A stretch of DNA of 64,000 nucleotides from Taklimakanibacter deserti (GTDB lineage Bacteria > Pseudomonadota > Alphaproteobacteria > Rhizobiales > Aestuariivirgaceae): positions 372,001 through 436,000 of the forward strand of contig QORU01000002.1 in assembly GCA_003574785.1 (NCBI GenBank). The letters are read 5' to 3'. A program made the translations under genes and the position numbers. Under the pieces are notes generated by a model that was not told the DNA's origin, searched no databases, and saw only the letters and a program-made list of their open reading frames with translations. Below are positions 46,487-55,366 of this stretch, piece by piece (position 1 is the stretch's first letter; each line of letters begins with the position of its first letter).

Positions 46487-47794
46487 TTAGCGCAGAGCGA
46501 TCAGCTCGGCATCATCCGAAAGCAGATAGACCGTGCCATTGGCGATGACGGGCGCGATGTAGAACGCATCGCCGATCTTCGTCGTGTTGAGGATCTCGCC
46601 CGTCTGGGCGGAGATGCTGGCGAGCTGGCCGTCAGAGCTGACGGCGAGAAGCCGGCCGCCGCCCAAAACCGGCCCGGCCCAGACCTTGCCCGGCAAATCC
46701 TTGCTCCAGCGCACGCCGCCGGTGCGGCGCGACAGCGCCATCAAGGTCTTGCCGTTGACGATGACGAAGACATGGTCGCCCGCGACCCAGGGCGTCTGCG
46801 AGCCGGAAATATCGCGCGCCCATTGCCGTTCGCCGCTGCTCAGGTCAAAGGCGGCCATGCGGCCGGCATTGGAGATGGCAAAGACCTGCTTGCCGTCGAT
46901 GACGGGCCGTCCGGCAACGCTGCCGATATTGGTGGCGGTGGCGGTCGGGTCGCTCGAGGTCAGGGCATCGCTCCAGGCTTCAAGGCCGTCGCTCGCGGTG
47001 AAGGCGACGATCTCGCCTGCCGTCGTCGGGATCACGACGAAGCCCTGGGACACGGCGGGGCTGGGGCTCGAGGCGATCGTGGCACGCCCGCCCGCACCCT
47101 GATATTTCCACAGCTCGCCGCCGTCGCTGGCACGGAGCGCGAAGACTTCGTTGCTCGAGCCGGTGAAGTAGATCGCGCCATTGGCGACCGTGGGTGCCGC
47201 GCGCACCGGTGCTCCGAGCTTCTTGCGCCACTGGATGGCGCCGGTCGAGGCATCGAGCGCCAGCGCTTCGCCGAAGACCGAGGTCGCATAGATGCGCTGG
47301 CCGTCGGAAGCGAGGCCGCCGCCGAAAGCGCGGGTGCTCTTGCCTTCCGGGATGAGCGAGACTTGCCAGAGCTGGCCGCCACCCGAGGTGCGGATCGCCG
47401 TCACATTGCTGCGCGAGTCGAGCACATAGGCGGTGCCGCCGACGACGATCGGGCTTGCCACGATGCGGCCTTCGCTGGTCGTGCCTTCCCCGGCACTCGC
47501 CGCCCAGGCGCGCGACAGCGTGGCGCCGGCCGACAGATTGCCGAAGGAATTGGTCGCCTGGCCGCCCGGCTGCGCCCAGCTCGAATTGGTCTCCGCCGTC
47601 GGGATGACGATCGGCTCGCTCGACGTCAGATTCTGGCCGGCGGTCGAGTCGTTCGGAGAGAGGACGCTTTCGCGCTTGCCGGGCAGCACGACATCCTTTT
47701 CGCCCGCGACATTCTCGAGCAAATCCGAGGCCGTGCTGCAGCCTGATAGGAAGATGGAGGTTGCCAGGATCGGCCAGAGCCTGTTGGTTCGCAT
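46487..47794 (-). CDS. bamB: Outer-membrane assembly lipoprotein BamB
   Basis: Beta-propeller lipoprotein of the BAM complex that inserts outer-membrane proteins; 435 residues. The lipobox is in the signal peptide (IFLSGCS, Cys at about 19). PQQ-like propeller blades recur (GGQLWQVSLIPEGK, GAIQWRKKLGAPV, GGELWKYQGAGG, GERQWARDISG, GGVRWSKDLPG). It lies between a YfgM-like gene and der, a common alphaproteobacterial order. Confidence 0.93.
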   Translation of the reverse strand: MRTNRLWPILATSIFLSGCSTASDLLENVAGEKDVVLPGKRESVLSPNDSTAGQNLTSSEPIVIPTAETNSSWAQPGGQATNSFGNLSAGATLSRAWAASAGEGTTSEGRIVASPIVVGGTAYVLDSRSNVTAIRTSGGGQLWQVSLIPEGKSTRAFGGGLASDGQRIYATSVFGEALALDASTGAIQWRKKLGAPVRAAPTVANGAIYFTGSSNEVFALRASDGGELWKYQGAGGRATIASSPSPAVSQGFVVIPTTAGEIVAFTASDGLEAWSDALTSSDPTATATNIGSVAGRPVIDGKQVFAISNAGRMAAFDLSSGERQWARDISGSQTPWVAGDHVFVIVNGKTLMALSRRTGGVRWSKDLPGKVWAGPVLGGGRLLAVSSDGQLASISAQTGEILNTTKIGDAFYIAPVIANGTVYLLSDDAELIALR

Positions 47795-47858
47795 GATCGG
47801 CGTTGTTCCTTTTCCGCGTGGTCCTGCCCGAAAAGTCCGGCAGTTTCGCGACCACGCC

Positions 47859-48518
47859 TTACTTTTTCGTACTCAGAAGAGGTGTGATCACTTCCAGCAG
47901 CGTTTGCGCGCGCTGGCGCAGTTCCAAGGCTACACCCTGGTCGGCAATGATTGCGTTAAGATAGCGGTCGGCCATGGCATAATCACCCGTCCGGTAGGCC
48001 GCGAGGGCAAATATCTCGCGCGCGAGGCCGCGCCAGGGACTCTGCTCGTTGTCGAAGGCGCCGAGCCGGTTGATGAGCTCGGCCGGGGCCTGCTTGTCGA
48101 CCAGTATATAGCCGGACCTGATGCGGGCCAGGTCGCGAATGGATTGCTCGTTGTTCTGGTCGTTGGCCAGGGCGTCGTAAAGAGCGACCGCCTCATCCTT
48201 CTTGCCTTGGCCGTCGAGGGCCGCGGCACGGCGCAAACTGCCGAGCTTGGCATAGCCCGTGTGGTCGATCGCGGCGAAGGCCGCCTCAGCATCCGCCGTC
48301 TTGCCCTCTTCCAGCTTCGTCACGGCGTCGGCAAAGACCCGGGCCGCCTTTTCCGACTGGCTGAGCTGCCAATATTGCCAGCCTTTGAAGCCGGCGACGA
48401 GGACGACCACCAGCACCGCCATGGCGGTGAAATAGTTGCCGTACTGCTTCCAGATTTTCTTGTATTGTTCCTGGCGGACTTCCTCGTCCACTTCTCTGAA
48501 TAGCGATTCGTCGCTCAC
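47859..48518 (-). CDS. YfgM-like TPR protein (SecYEG ancillary type)
   Basis: Single-pass membrane protein of 219 residues: a cytosolic N-terminus (DESLFREVDEEVRQEQYKKIWKQYG), one membrane segment (YFTAMAVLVVVLVAGFKGW), then a periplasmic helical TPR-like domain. YfgM in E. coli assists the Sec translocon and periplasmic chaperones. The start is a GTG at 48518 with GGGAG upstream. It heads the operon with bamB, der and the HAD gene. TATAGA about 30 bases before the start may be its -10. Confidence 0.85.
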   Translation of the reverse strand: MSDESLFREVDEEVRQEQYKKIWKQYGNYFTAMAVLVVVLVAGFKGWQYWQLSQSEKAARVFADAVTKLEEGKTADAEAAFAAIDHTGYAKLGSLRRAAALDGQGKKDEAVALYDALANDQNNEQSIRDLARIRSGYILVDKQAPAELINRLGAFDNEQSPWRGLAREIFALAAYRTGDYAMADRYLNAIIADQGVALELRQRAQTLLEVITPLLSTKK

Positions 48519-48600
48519 TTGTATGGGGCTCCCACCTTGGATTCTATAAGGCTTTGATGGAGCTGCTAATTTAGCCGAACGGCCAAATCAAGGCAAAAGC

Positions 48601-49965
48601 TTACGCAGTCACCTCGAAAGAGGTGATGAGGCCCGAATCGACCCGCTCGGCAAAGGCGCTCTGGATGCCCCATTCGCCGGGATTATCGGCCACGAAGCCC
48701 AGTTTCGCCTGGGCGCCCGCCGGTATGACCACCGTGTCGCGCCAGGGCTGGGGCTGGTCCTCGATGATCTTCCAGACATGGCCATGGATATGGAGCGGCT
48801 GGTCGAATTTGGTCCGGTTGTCGACGTCGAGGACCACGCTCTCCCCCTCCGTAAAGGTCTCCCAGGGTTGGGCGGCGAGGCCTGCCGTGCCATTGATCGC
48901 CCAGGCCATGCCTTTTTCGAGCAGGGCCCTGAGATCGAGTTTCTCTCCGCCATAGAGCGCCCCGGTCATGCCGCCCTTCTCGCCCCCTTCCAGGGTCAAG
49001 GGGACGGTCCTGGCCTTGTCCAGGTCGAGGTCCGTCGAGATGGGATTGGGCGGCAGCGCGAAATTGTCCGGCAGGGCCACGGGTTGGGAAGCGCCTCTGC
49101 GGTTGAGATAGGCGGCTTCGATGATATCCTCGAACAGGTTGACGGCAAGCGTCAGGGTCTCCTCGCCTTCTCCGACCAGGAGGTCGCTGCGCTGTCCGGG
49201 AGCCAGGATGAGGCCCTGACGGCTGAGCTCGCGCGGGGGAACCGGCTGACCGTCCTCGGCGATGACCAAGGGATCGGCGCCCTTGAACACGATCGCCATG
49301 GTGCGGACATTGGCGGCATTGAGGATGCGCAGGCGTACGAGGCCTGCCGACATGTCGATCTTCGGGCGGTAGGCCCCGTTCACCGTGAACCAGTTGCCGA
49401 GGCGCCCCTGGCCGATGGCATCCTGCAGATTGCCGAAGGTCGAGGCGTCGATCTGGCCGTCATCGGTCAGCTGCCAGTCGTCGAAGATGAGCGGAATTTC
49501 GGCGAATTTCTCCGCCAGCTCGCGTTCCTCGACCACCACCAGCGCGTAAAGCCCCATCTCGCGCTGGCGCGAGACGTCGGCGACCGGCGATAGCCAGAAT
49601 GTCCCCGCATCGGGCGGCATGAAGACGCAGTCGAACGCGTTGTCCTTGCCCGGCGCCACGCTGATGCTCATCAGATCGGATGGCCCGCGCAGGCCGTACC
49701 AATGCAAGGCGACAGGGCGGTCGAGCTCGTTGACGAAGCGCACCTTGAATTCCTCGCCCTGCCTGGCGCGCAAGACGGGCGGCGGCCAGGCGCCGGAAAG
49801 GCTCTCGAGCTTCGTCGCCGGCCTGTCGCTCTCCATGAGCCGGGCATCGACCGGGCGCATGGTCAGGAGGGTGAAGCCGTCCTCCGTCTGCTCGGCCAAA
49901 ACCTTCGCGGGCACTGCCGCCAATGCCGCACCGCCGAGCATGAAGGACCGCCGTGAGAGGATCAT
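48601..49965 (-). CDS. Degenerate multicopper-oxidase-like exported protein (FtsP/SufI type)
   Basis: A 454-residue cupredoxin-fold protein. The start is the ATG at 49965; the open frame further upstream is not credible. The N-terminus MILSRRSFMLGGAALAAVPA is a twin-arginine signal. Domain features remain (VRFVNELDRPVALHWYG; PLHIHGHVWKI), but key copper ligands are missing: the usual YHSH after GT is FWLSPV, and the C-terminal HCH motif is replaced by WGIQSAFAERVDSG. It is therefore probably not an oxidase; FtsP, which stabilises the divisome, is a similar case. It separates panB from the yfgM-bamB-der block. Confidence 0.82.
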   Translation of the reverse strand: MILSRRSFMLGGAALAAVPAKVLAEQTEDGFTLLTMRPVDARLMESDRPATKLESLSGAWPPPVLRARQGEEFKVRFVNELDRPVALHWYGLRGPSDLMSISVAPGKDNAFDCVFMPPDAGTFWLSPVADVSRQREMGLYALVVVEERELAEKFAEIPLIFDDWQLTDDGQIDASTFGNLQDAIGQGRLGNWFTVNGAYRPKIDMSAGLVRLRILNAANVRTMAIVFKGADPLVIAEDGQPVPPRELSRQGLILAPGQRSDLLVGEGEETLTLAVNLFEDIIEAAYLNRRGASQPVALPDNFALPPNPISTDLDLDKARTVPLTLEGGEKGGMTGALYGGEKLDLRALLEKGMAWAINGTAGLAAQPWETFTEGESVVLDVDNRTKFDQPLHIHGHVWKIIEDQPQPWRDTVVIPAGAQAKLGFVADNPGEWGIQSAFAERVDSGLITSFEVTA

Positions 49966-50053
49966 CGACTTCCCATGATTCGTAGGACTGTTATAGCAAG
50001 CCGGGGCGACGATGCCTTCGGATTGTTTCAATCCAAAGTCGGCAGCAGACGGT

Positions 50054-50872
50054 CTACTTCTTGTCTTCGTAGACGTTGGCCGAGCCCGGAAAGCTCCGTG
50101 CACGGACTTCCGTCGCATAGGAGCTGATCGCCTTTTCTATGGCCCTGCCGACCTCGCCGAATTCGCGCACGAATTTGGGCACCCTGGGGGAGAGGCCGAG
50201 CATGTCCTCCATCACGAGGATTTGACCATCGCACTGAGCCGAGGCGCCGATGCCGATGGTCGGGATGGGAACGGACTTGGTGATCTTGACCGCCAGCGGC
50301 TCGACCAGCGCCTCGAGCACCACCGAAAAGGCGCCCGCTTCCGCGACAATGCGGGCGTCTTCCTCGATTTCCGCCCATTGATCGTGCTTGCGGCCTTGCG
50401 TCTTGAAGCCGCCCAGAACATTGATCGACTGCGGCGTCAGCCCGATATGGGCCATTACCGGAATGCCCCTTTCGGAGAGGAAGCGAATGGTCTCGCCCAT
50501 GCGCCGGCCGCCTTCGAGCTTGATGGCGCCGCATTGGGTCTCCTTCACGACACGGGCGGCATTGCGGAAGGCCTGCGCCGGGCTTTCCTCGTAGGAGCCG
50601 AAAGGCATGTCGACCACGACGAGGGCCCGCTTGGCGCCGCGCATCACGGCGCGGCCATGCATGATCATGAGCTCGAGCGGCACCGGCAGGGTCGTCTCGA
50701 AGCCGTGCATCACCATGCCGAGCGTATCGCCGACGAGGAGGAAATCGCAGTATTTGTCGGCGATCGCCGCAGTATGGGCATGGTAGGAGGTCAAGGCGAC
50801 GATCGGGTCGCCTCCCTTGCGCGCGGTGATTTCGGGAGCGGTGAGACGCTTCTGGTCGGTGTGCAGAGACAT
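50054..50872 (-). CDS. panB: 3-methyl-2-oxobutanoate hydroxymethyltransferase
   Basis: First step of pantothenate synthesis: ketoisovalerate plus methylene-THF to ketopantoate. 272 residues from the ATG at 50872, which matches the family length; the longer frame is not needed. Motifs: [48 protein letters not shown] and [23 protein letters not shown]. panC is not adjacent. Confidence 0.96.
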   Translation of the reverse strand: MSLHTDQKRLTAPEITARKGGDPIVALTSYHAHTAAIADKYCDFLLVGDTLGMVMHGFETTLPVPLELMIMHGRAVMRGAKRALVVVDMPFGSYEESPAQAFRNAARVVKETQCGAIKLEGGRRMGETIRFLSERGIPVMAHIGLTPQSINVLGGFKTQGRKHDQWAEIEEDARIVAEAGAFSVVLEALVEPLAVKITKSVPIPTIGIGASAQCDGQILVMEDMLGLSPRVPKFVREFGEVGRAIEKAISSYATEVRARSFPGSANVYEDKK

Positions 50873-51054
50873 GGCGGGCAAACTATCGCGGTCGCGGGAG
50901 GGGGGCAACCCGCTCAAGGGATTGCGGGGCAGCCCTGCATATCGGACAATCCAGGGCCGCCCGTACCTGCCGGCATCGAAACCATGACGGCAAGGCACTG
51001 GACCCCGGGCCGATCCAACCCCATCTATGGGCAAAACCGAACAGGAGGACGGAA

Positions 51055-51513
51055 ATGAACACCTACCGGAAGAACCCCGAGGCGCTGTCCTGCCTCACGC
51101 CCGAGCAGTACCGGGTGACCCAGGAGGACGGCACCGAGCGTCCTTTCGCCAATGAATACTGGGACAACAAGAAGCCCGGTCTCTATGTCGACGTGGTCTC
51201 GGGCGAGCCGCTTTTTGCCTCCGTCGACAAGTTCGACAGCGGCAGCGGCTGGCCGAGCTTCACCAAGCCCGTTGACGTCAAGAATATCGTCGAGAACCGC
51301 GATATGAGCCATGGCATGGTGCGTACCGAGGTGCGCTCGGCCAATGGCGACAGCCATCTGGGCCACCTATTTCCCGATGGCCCGCGCGAGGCGGGTGGAT
51401 TGCGCTATTGCATCAATTCGGCCTCGCTCCGCTTCGTCCCGCTCGCCGAACTGGAAAAGCAGGGCTACGGCGAGTACGTTAAGTTGTTTGCCAAGGAAGG
51501 AGCGCAAGGATGA
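51055..51513 (+). CDS. msrB: Peptide-methionine (R)-S-oxide reductase
   Basis: Reduces R-methionine sulfoxide; 152 residues. Catalytic Cys in [11 protein letters not shown], with SGSGWPSF and [10 protein letters not shown]. The zinc-binding CxxC pairs of one MsrB class are absent; Cys13 may be the resolving cysteine. AGGAGG lies seven bases before the ATG. It overlaps msrA by ATGA, so both stereoisomers are repaired from one transcript. Confidence 0.95.
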   Translation: MNTYRKNPEALSCLTPEQYRVTQEDGTERPFANEYWDNKKPGLYVDVVSGEPLFASVDKFDSGSGWPSFTKPVDVKNIVENRDMSHGMVRTEVRSANGDSHLGHLFPDGPREAGGLRYCINSASLRFVPLAELEKQGYGEYVKLFAKEGAQG

Positions 51514-52025
51514 GCGCCAAGACTGAACGTGCCGTGCTGGCGGGAGGCTGCTTCTGGGGCATGCAGGATCTGATCCGCCGCTATCCGGGCGTACTCTCCA
51601 CTCGCGTCGGCTATTCGGGCGGTGATGTGAAGAACGCCACCTATCGCAACCATGGCAGCCACGCCGAGGCGATCGAGATCATCTTCGATCCCACCAAGAC
51701 CGACTTCCGCACGATCCTGGAATTCTTCTTCCAGATCCATGACCCGACGACAAGGAACCGGCAGGGCAATGACGTGGGAGCGAGTTACCGTTCGGCGATC
51801 TTCTACACCTCCGAGGAGCAACGGAAGGCAGCAGAGGACACGATTGCCGATGTGAACGCCTCAGGGCTCTGGCCCGGCAAGGTCGTCACCGAACTCGCCC
51901 CCGTCGGCGATTTCTGGGAAGCGGAGGCCGTGCACCAGGATTATCTCGAACACTATCCGAACGGCTATACTTGCCACTTCGTCCGCCCGAACTGGAAGCT
52001 GCCGAAGCGCTCGAACGCTGCGTAG
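51510..52025 (+). CDS. msrA: Peptide-methionine (S)-S-oxide reductase, cytosolic
   Basis: Second MsrA in the window, 171 residues, with no signal peptide. Catalytic Cys in [10 protein letters not shown]; then VGYSGG and [11 protein letters not shown]. It is translationally coupled to msrB. It ends one base before the convergent nnrU gene. Confidence 0.94.
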   Translation: MSAKTERAVLAGGCFWGMQDLIRRYPGVLSTRVGYSGGDVKNATYRNHGSHAEAIEIIFDPTKTDFRTILEFFFQIHDPTTRNRQGNDVGASYRSAIFYTSEEQRKAAEDTIADVNASGLWPGKVVTELAPVGDFWEAEAVHQDYLEHYPNGYTCHFVRPNWKLPKRSNAA

Positions 52026-52026
52026 C

Positions 52027-52584
52027 TCAGGAAAGCGTAACGACCGGGACGCCGGTGAAGAGCGCATGCAATTGCGCAACGACACCGTAGAGCGCCACCC
52101 CGATCACGATCGAGATGACGTCATGACCTTGGCGCACGACGGAGCTTGGGCGAATGCCATTGGCGGTCCCCAGCGCCAGATGCGCCAAGGCATAGATCAA
52201 CATGCCGCCGAACAGGATGAGGCTCGCCAGATCGCCATTGGCGAGAAGATGGCCCAGCGACCAGAAGACGACGGCCCAGGCGAGCGGGAAGCGCAGGCGC
52301 TGGCGCAAGCTGCCGCGGAACAGGAAAACGCCGAGGCAGAGAAATGCCAGGAGCACCAGGATGAATGTCGCGATCCTGCCCCAGGATGGCGGCTCATAGG
52401 CCGGGACGAAAGGCGACATCCGCCAGCCCAGGATGATCAGCACCAGGGGAATGAGCGAGAGGAGCCCGAAACCCGGGCCGTAATATTTGCCGAAGCGCCG
52501 GCGCAACGCGTCATGCGCCTGCGGCACCGCCAGGGTGAGATGACAGAGGGCGAAAAGGACGACGCCCAGGCCAAGCAGGATCAT
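52027..52584 (-). CDS. NnrU-family membrane protein (copy 2)
   Basis: A 185-residue protein with about six hydrophobic segments and NnrU traits (LGLGVVLFALCHL, FWSLGHLLANGDLASLILFGG). NnrU relatives are linked to nitrite/nitric oxide metabolism and to isoprenoid or heme-related isomerases; the role here is not known. Its start overlaps the stop of the upstream paralogue by four bases. Confidence 0.85.
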   Translation of the reverse strand: MILLGLGVVLFALCHLTLAVPQAHDALRRRFGKYYGPGFGLLSLIPLVLIILGWRMSPFVPAYEPPSWGRIATFILVLLAFLCLGVFLFRGSLRQRLRFPLAWAVVFWSLGHLLANGDLASLILFGGMLIYALAHLALGTANGIRPSSVVRQGHDVISIVIGVALYGVVAQLHALFTGVPVVTLS

Positions 52585-53156
52585 GCGACGATCGGCAGCT
52601 TCAGAATATAGGGATGGAAGCCGAACAGGAAGATCAGATAGAGGATGACGCCGATGATGACGGCCCTCACATCGGATTTGACCTGCGGCTCATGATGCGG
52701 AAGCTTGCCGCGCAGGCTCGAGAGAATGATGTCGAGCACCGCGAGAGCGAGGAACGAGGCGAAGAAGATGACATCCGGCCGCTCGCCATTGGCGAAAAGA
52801 TGGGCAATGGCCCACAGGCCGATGCCGATCGACATCGGATGTTTCAGCCATAGCTTCAGATAGCCTTTGCCATGCGAGGCGCCGATGAAGATGAAGGCGA
52901 GGAGGACGAGCCCCATCGCGGCATGGCGCGTCCAGGGTGCGGGCGCATAGAGATAGTCGTCGGGCTCGAGCGCGCCGCGCGTCGTGTAGAAGCCATAGAT
53001 CATGAGGCCCAGGCCGACCGCCGAAACCAGCGAGAACAGGCCCTTGTAAGGGCCCTCCCCCAGGCGCTCCAGCAGCCGGTCGCGCGGTCCGGTGAAGAAC
53101 ATGGCCAGCAGATGGGAGCCGATGAAGATCACTATGCCGATAAAGAGTAGTGTCAT
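52581..53156 (-). CDS. NnrU-family membrane protein (copy 1)
   Basis: A 191-residue paralogue of the next gene, with the markers FIGSHLLAMFFTGPRDRLLERLGEGPYKGLFSL (in part), AIAHLFANGERPDVIFF and HPMSIGIGLWA. The tandem pair is probably a heteromeric unit or a duplication. The small secreted-protein gene lies 14 bases upstream. Confidence 0.87.
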   Translation of the reverse strand: MTLLFIGIVIFIGSHLLAMFFTGPRDRLLERLGEGPYKGLFSLVSAVGLGLMIYGFYTTRGALEPDDYLYAPAPWTRHAAMGLVLLAFIFIGASHGKGYLKLWLKHPMSIGIGLWAIAHLFANGERPDVIFFASFLALAVLDIILSSLRGKLPHHEPQVKSDVRAVIIGVILYLIFLFGFHPYILKLPIVA

Positions 53157-53170
53157 GATCTGTCACTTTG

Positions 53171-53512
53171 CTAACGGGGATAATAGCGGCAATGCCATCC
53201 CTTGCTTGTCCAGTTGATGAACTGGGTGGTGGTGTCGAACTGCTCGCGGCATAGGCTCCAGGCGTCGCCGCGCGACATCGGCGGGCGGCCCTTCTTGCCC
53301 TCGCCCAGGCAGGTCGCGGTCTCGGGGTCATCGCCATTGAGCACCTTGATGGGCGCCCGGCTGTACAAGGTCGAGCAAGCCCAGGCGTGATCATAGATCT
53401 TGTCGCCACGGGCGGCGGCGGCCTCGCCCGTGAATGACGAGAGGGCTGCCGCCAGGAAGAACGCAGCCGCCGTGAGACGCATCCGACGGTGATTCTCGGG
53501 GAAACGATTCAT
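53171..53512 (-). CDS. Small secreted four-cysteine protein (paralogue A)
   Basis: A 113-residue protein with a signal peptide (MRLTAAAFFLAAALSSFTG, cut near AAA) and a mature part of about 80 residues. Four cysteines are in the pattern C-x22-C ... C-x19-C, ending KGWHCRYYPR. The second half matches the gene at 54797 (AWSLCREQF...KGWHCRY against AWEACRKQF...KGWRCRY). Two disulfides in the periplasm are likely. No function is recognised. Confidence 0.7.
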   Translation of the reverse strand: MNRFPENHRRMRLTAAAFFLAAALSSFTGEAAAARGDKIYDHAWACSTLYSRAPIKVLNGDDPETATCLGEGKKGRPPMSRGDAWSLCREQFDTTTQFINWTSKGWHCRYYPR

Positions 53513-53552
53513 CGGCGGATACTGCCATCAATAACCGTCCGAATGAAGTGCG

Positions 53553-54716
53553 TCACTTCCGTCCGCAAAATCCCGCCAGGACGGTCTTGTATGTCCTGGC
53601 CATGGTCAAGAGGTCGGTGACCCGAACCGACTCATCATCGGTATGGAATTGCTTCGGACTGCCCGGTCCCCAGGTGACCGTCTCGACGTCGTGAGCCGCC
53701 AGATAGCCGGCATCGAGCGCGCTGTGGGAAAGATAGTAATCAGGCATGGCCGCATCCGCCGTGGCCAGAGCCCGTTCAAGACGCGCCACGAAGGAGGATG
53801 TGCGCGGGAGGTGAGCCCCCAGCATATGAGGTCCCTTCGTCACGCGGAGCGTGAGCGGGGTCGCCGCCCGGAAGGCGGAAGCGATGTCCTCGAAGACCTC
53901 ATCGACGTCTTCCGACGGCAACAGGCGGCGATCGAAGATCATAAGCGCGCGCGATTGGATCGTATGGGTTGCCTCCGGCCAAGTCCTGATCGCGGTGCAG
54001 GTCAAGGTCGCAGGTCCCAGCTCCGCGGCGGCCTGACCGTCGCCGGACAGGCGCTGGGCGACATTCAGGATCGCGGCAATGCCGGCCGTCACATCGCGTC
54101 CCTCCCAGGGCGTGCTGCTATGGGCGGCCATGCCTTCGATCGTGACGTCGATATCGAGCCGGCCGCGATTGCCGAGCGAGATTTTCATGTCCGTGCCGAC
54201 GGCGAGGATGGCGTGGCGCGGCTTGTCGGCAAGGCTTGAAAGGGCGGCTTCTATCGCATCGTGCCGGCCGGTCTCGCCGGCGGTGAGCAGGATGAAGGCC
54301 ACGCGTGCCGACAGGCGCTTGGCGGAAGCGGTGTCGATGAATGCAGCGAGGGCCGCGGCCAGGGCCGCTTTCTGCTCGCTGACGCCCCTGCCCCGCACGG
54401 ATGTCTCGCCGTCGATCTCGACGAGGTCGGCCGCGAAGGGATCGCGCATGGTGGAACGCGGATGGGTCATCGCATAGCCGATGAGCGCCATTTCGATCGG
54501 CGCCGTCGCCGGTCCGATGACGGCGGCGAGATTGCCCATGGCATCGATCCGGCAGGCGATGCCGAAACTTTCGATCAGCGGCCGAACGCAATCGGTGACG
54601 AAACCGCGCACCGCCGGATCGTTTTCCATGAGCGCGCTCTGCTCGCTCGGCCAAGCGGCAAAGCGCCTGGTCCAATCGACGATCATATCGTCCGTGATGC
54701 GCGCGAAGGCTTTCAA
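53553..54716 (-). CDS. M20-family peptidase/deacylase-like protein with altered metal site
   Basis: A 387-residue protein resembling ArgE/DapE/M20 enzymes. Recognisable features are VRGRGVSEQKAALAA (usual GRGxxDMKG), AAHSSTPWEGRDV in the dimerisation domain and the C-terminal FHTDDESVRV. The usual first metal motif HxD appears to be replaced (IGYAMTHPRSTM), and the bridging Asp is Glu. It may be a diverged hydrolase with another metal set, or a non-catalytic member. It is flanked by two small cysteine-rich paralogues. Confidence 0.78.
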   Translation of the reverse strand: MKAFARITDDMIVDWTRRFAAWPSEQSALMENDPAVRGFVTDCVRPLIESFGIACRIDAMGNLAAVIGPATAPIEMALIGYAMTHPRSTMRDPFAADLVEIDGETSVRGRGVSEQKAALAAALAAFIDTASAKRLSARVAFILLTAGETGRHDAIEAALSSLADKPRHAILAVGTDMKISLGNRGRLDIDVTIEGMAAHSSTPWEGRDVTAGIAAILNVAQRLSGDGQAAAELGPATLTCTAIRTWPEATHTIQSRALMIFDRRLLPSEDVDEVFEDIASAFRAATPLTLRVTKGPHMLGAHLPRTSSFVARLERALATADAAMPDYYLSHSALDAGYLAAHDVETVTWGPGSPKQFHTDDESVRVTDLLTMARTYKTVLAGFCGRK

Positions 54717-54796
54717 GCGCTGCTTCCGGCAAGCCTAGAAGCGGCCATAATACCGACATTCCCATTTGCCGCTCATCTTCACGATGGGAGACATGG

Positions 54797-55120
54797 TCAA
54801 TATCTCGCCTTGTACCGGCACCGCCAGCCTTTCTTTGTCTTATGCACCAAAGCCTGGGTTGCGCCGAACTGCTTCCGGCAGGCTTCCCAGGCCTCGGCAT
54901 GCGTCATCTCCCGCACGACCTGCCATTGGCAGGTGAGCGTGCCGTCCTTGTTGATGATGACATTGGTGACCTTCTTGCCATATCTGGCGCGGCAAGCGGC
55001 CATGGCGTCGTCACGTGTTGGAGTAGCTGCCTGCGCGGTCGCTGCCCATTCGCCTGCGGCCAGCGATGACAAGGCAGCCACCATGGCAAGCCTCAGGCCT
55101 GCCGTCCTGCTGAGTGTCAT
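54797..55120 (-). CDS. Small secreted four-cysteine protein (paralogue B)
   Basis: A 107-residue protein from the ATG at 55120 (an earlier in-frame start adds 15 residues before the signal peptide). The signal peptide ends near AQAA. Four cysteines match the spacing of the gene at 53171; the best-kept stretch is EACRKQFGATQ...KKGWRCRYKARY. The mature part is basic. Function unknown. Confidence 0.7.
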   Translation of the reverse strand: MTLSRTAGLRLAMVAALSSLAAGEWAATAQAATPTRDDAMAACRARYGKKVTNVIINKDGTLTCQWQVVREMTHAEAWEACRKQFGATQALVHKTKKGWRCRYKARY

Positions 55121-55366
55121 GAGGTTCCGTCCCCGGTTGCAATCGCGCAACCAGACTAGGGGCAAGCGGAACTTTATTCAACCAAATGATAAAATTGAGG
55201 AAAATCAGTGATTTGGCGTTTTTGCCCGCCGCCACAAGGCTTTCTAGAGGAAAAAACAACATGCCAGTAAGCGAAAGCTATTCCTTCCGGCCCCGCTCCC
55301 CAGTAATGTCCCCCGCGCTGGGCGCGCCGGCTTTCGCCGAAAATCTGACCTTCAAAAGGATAGATC

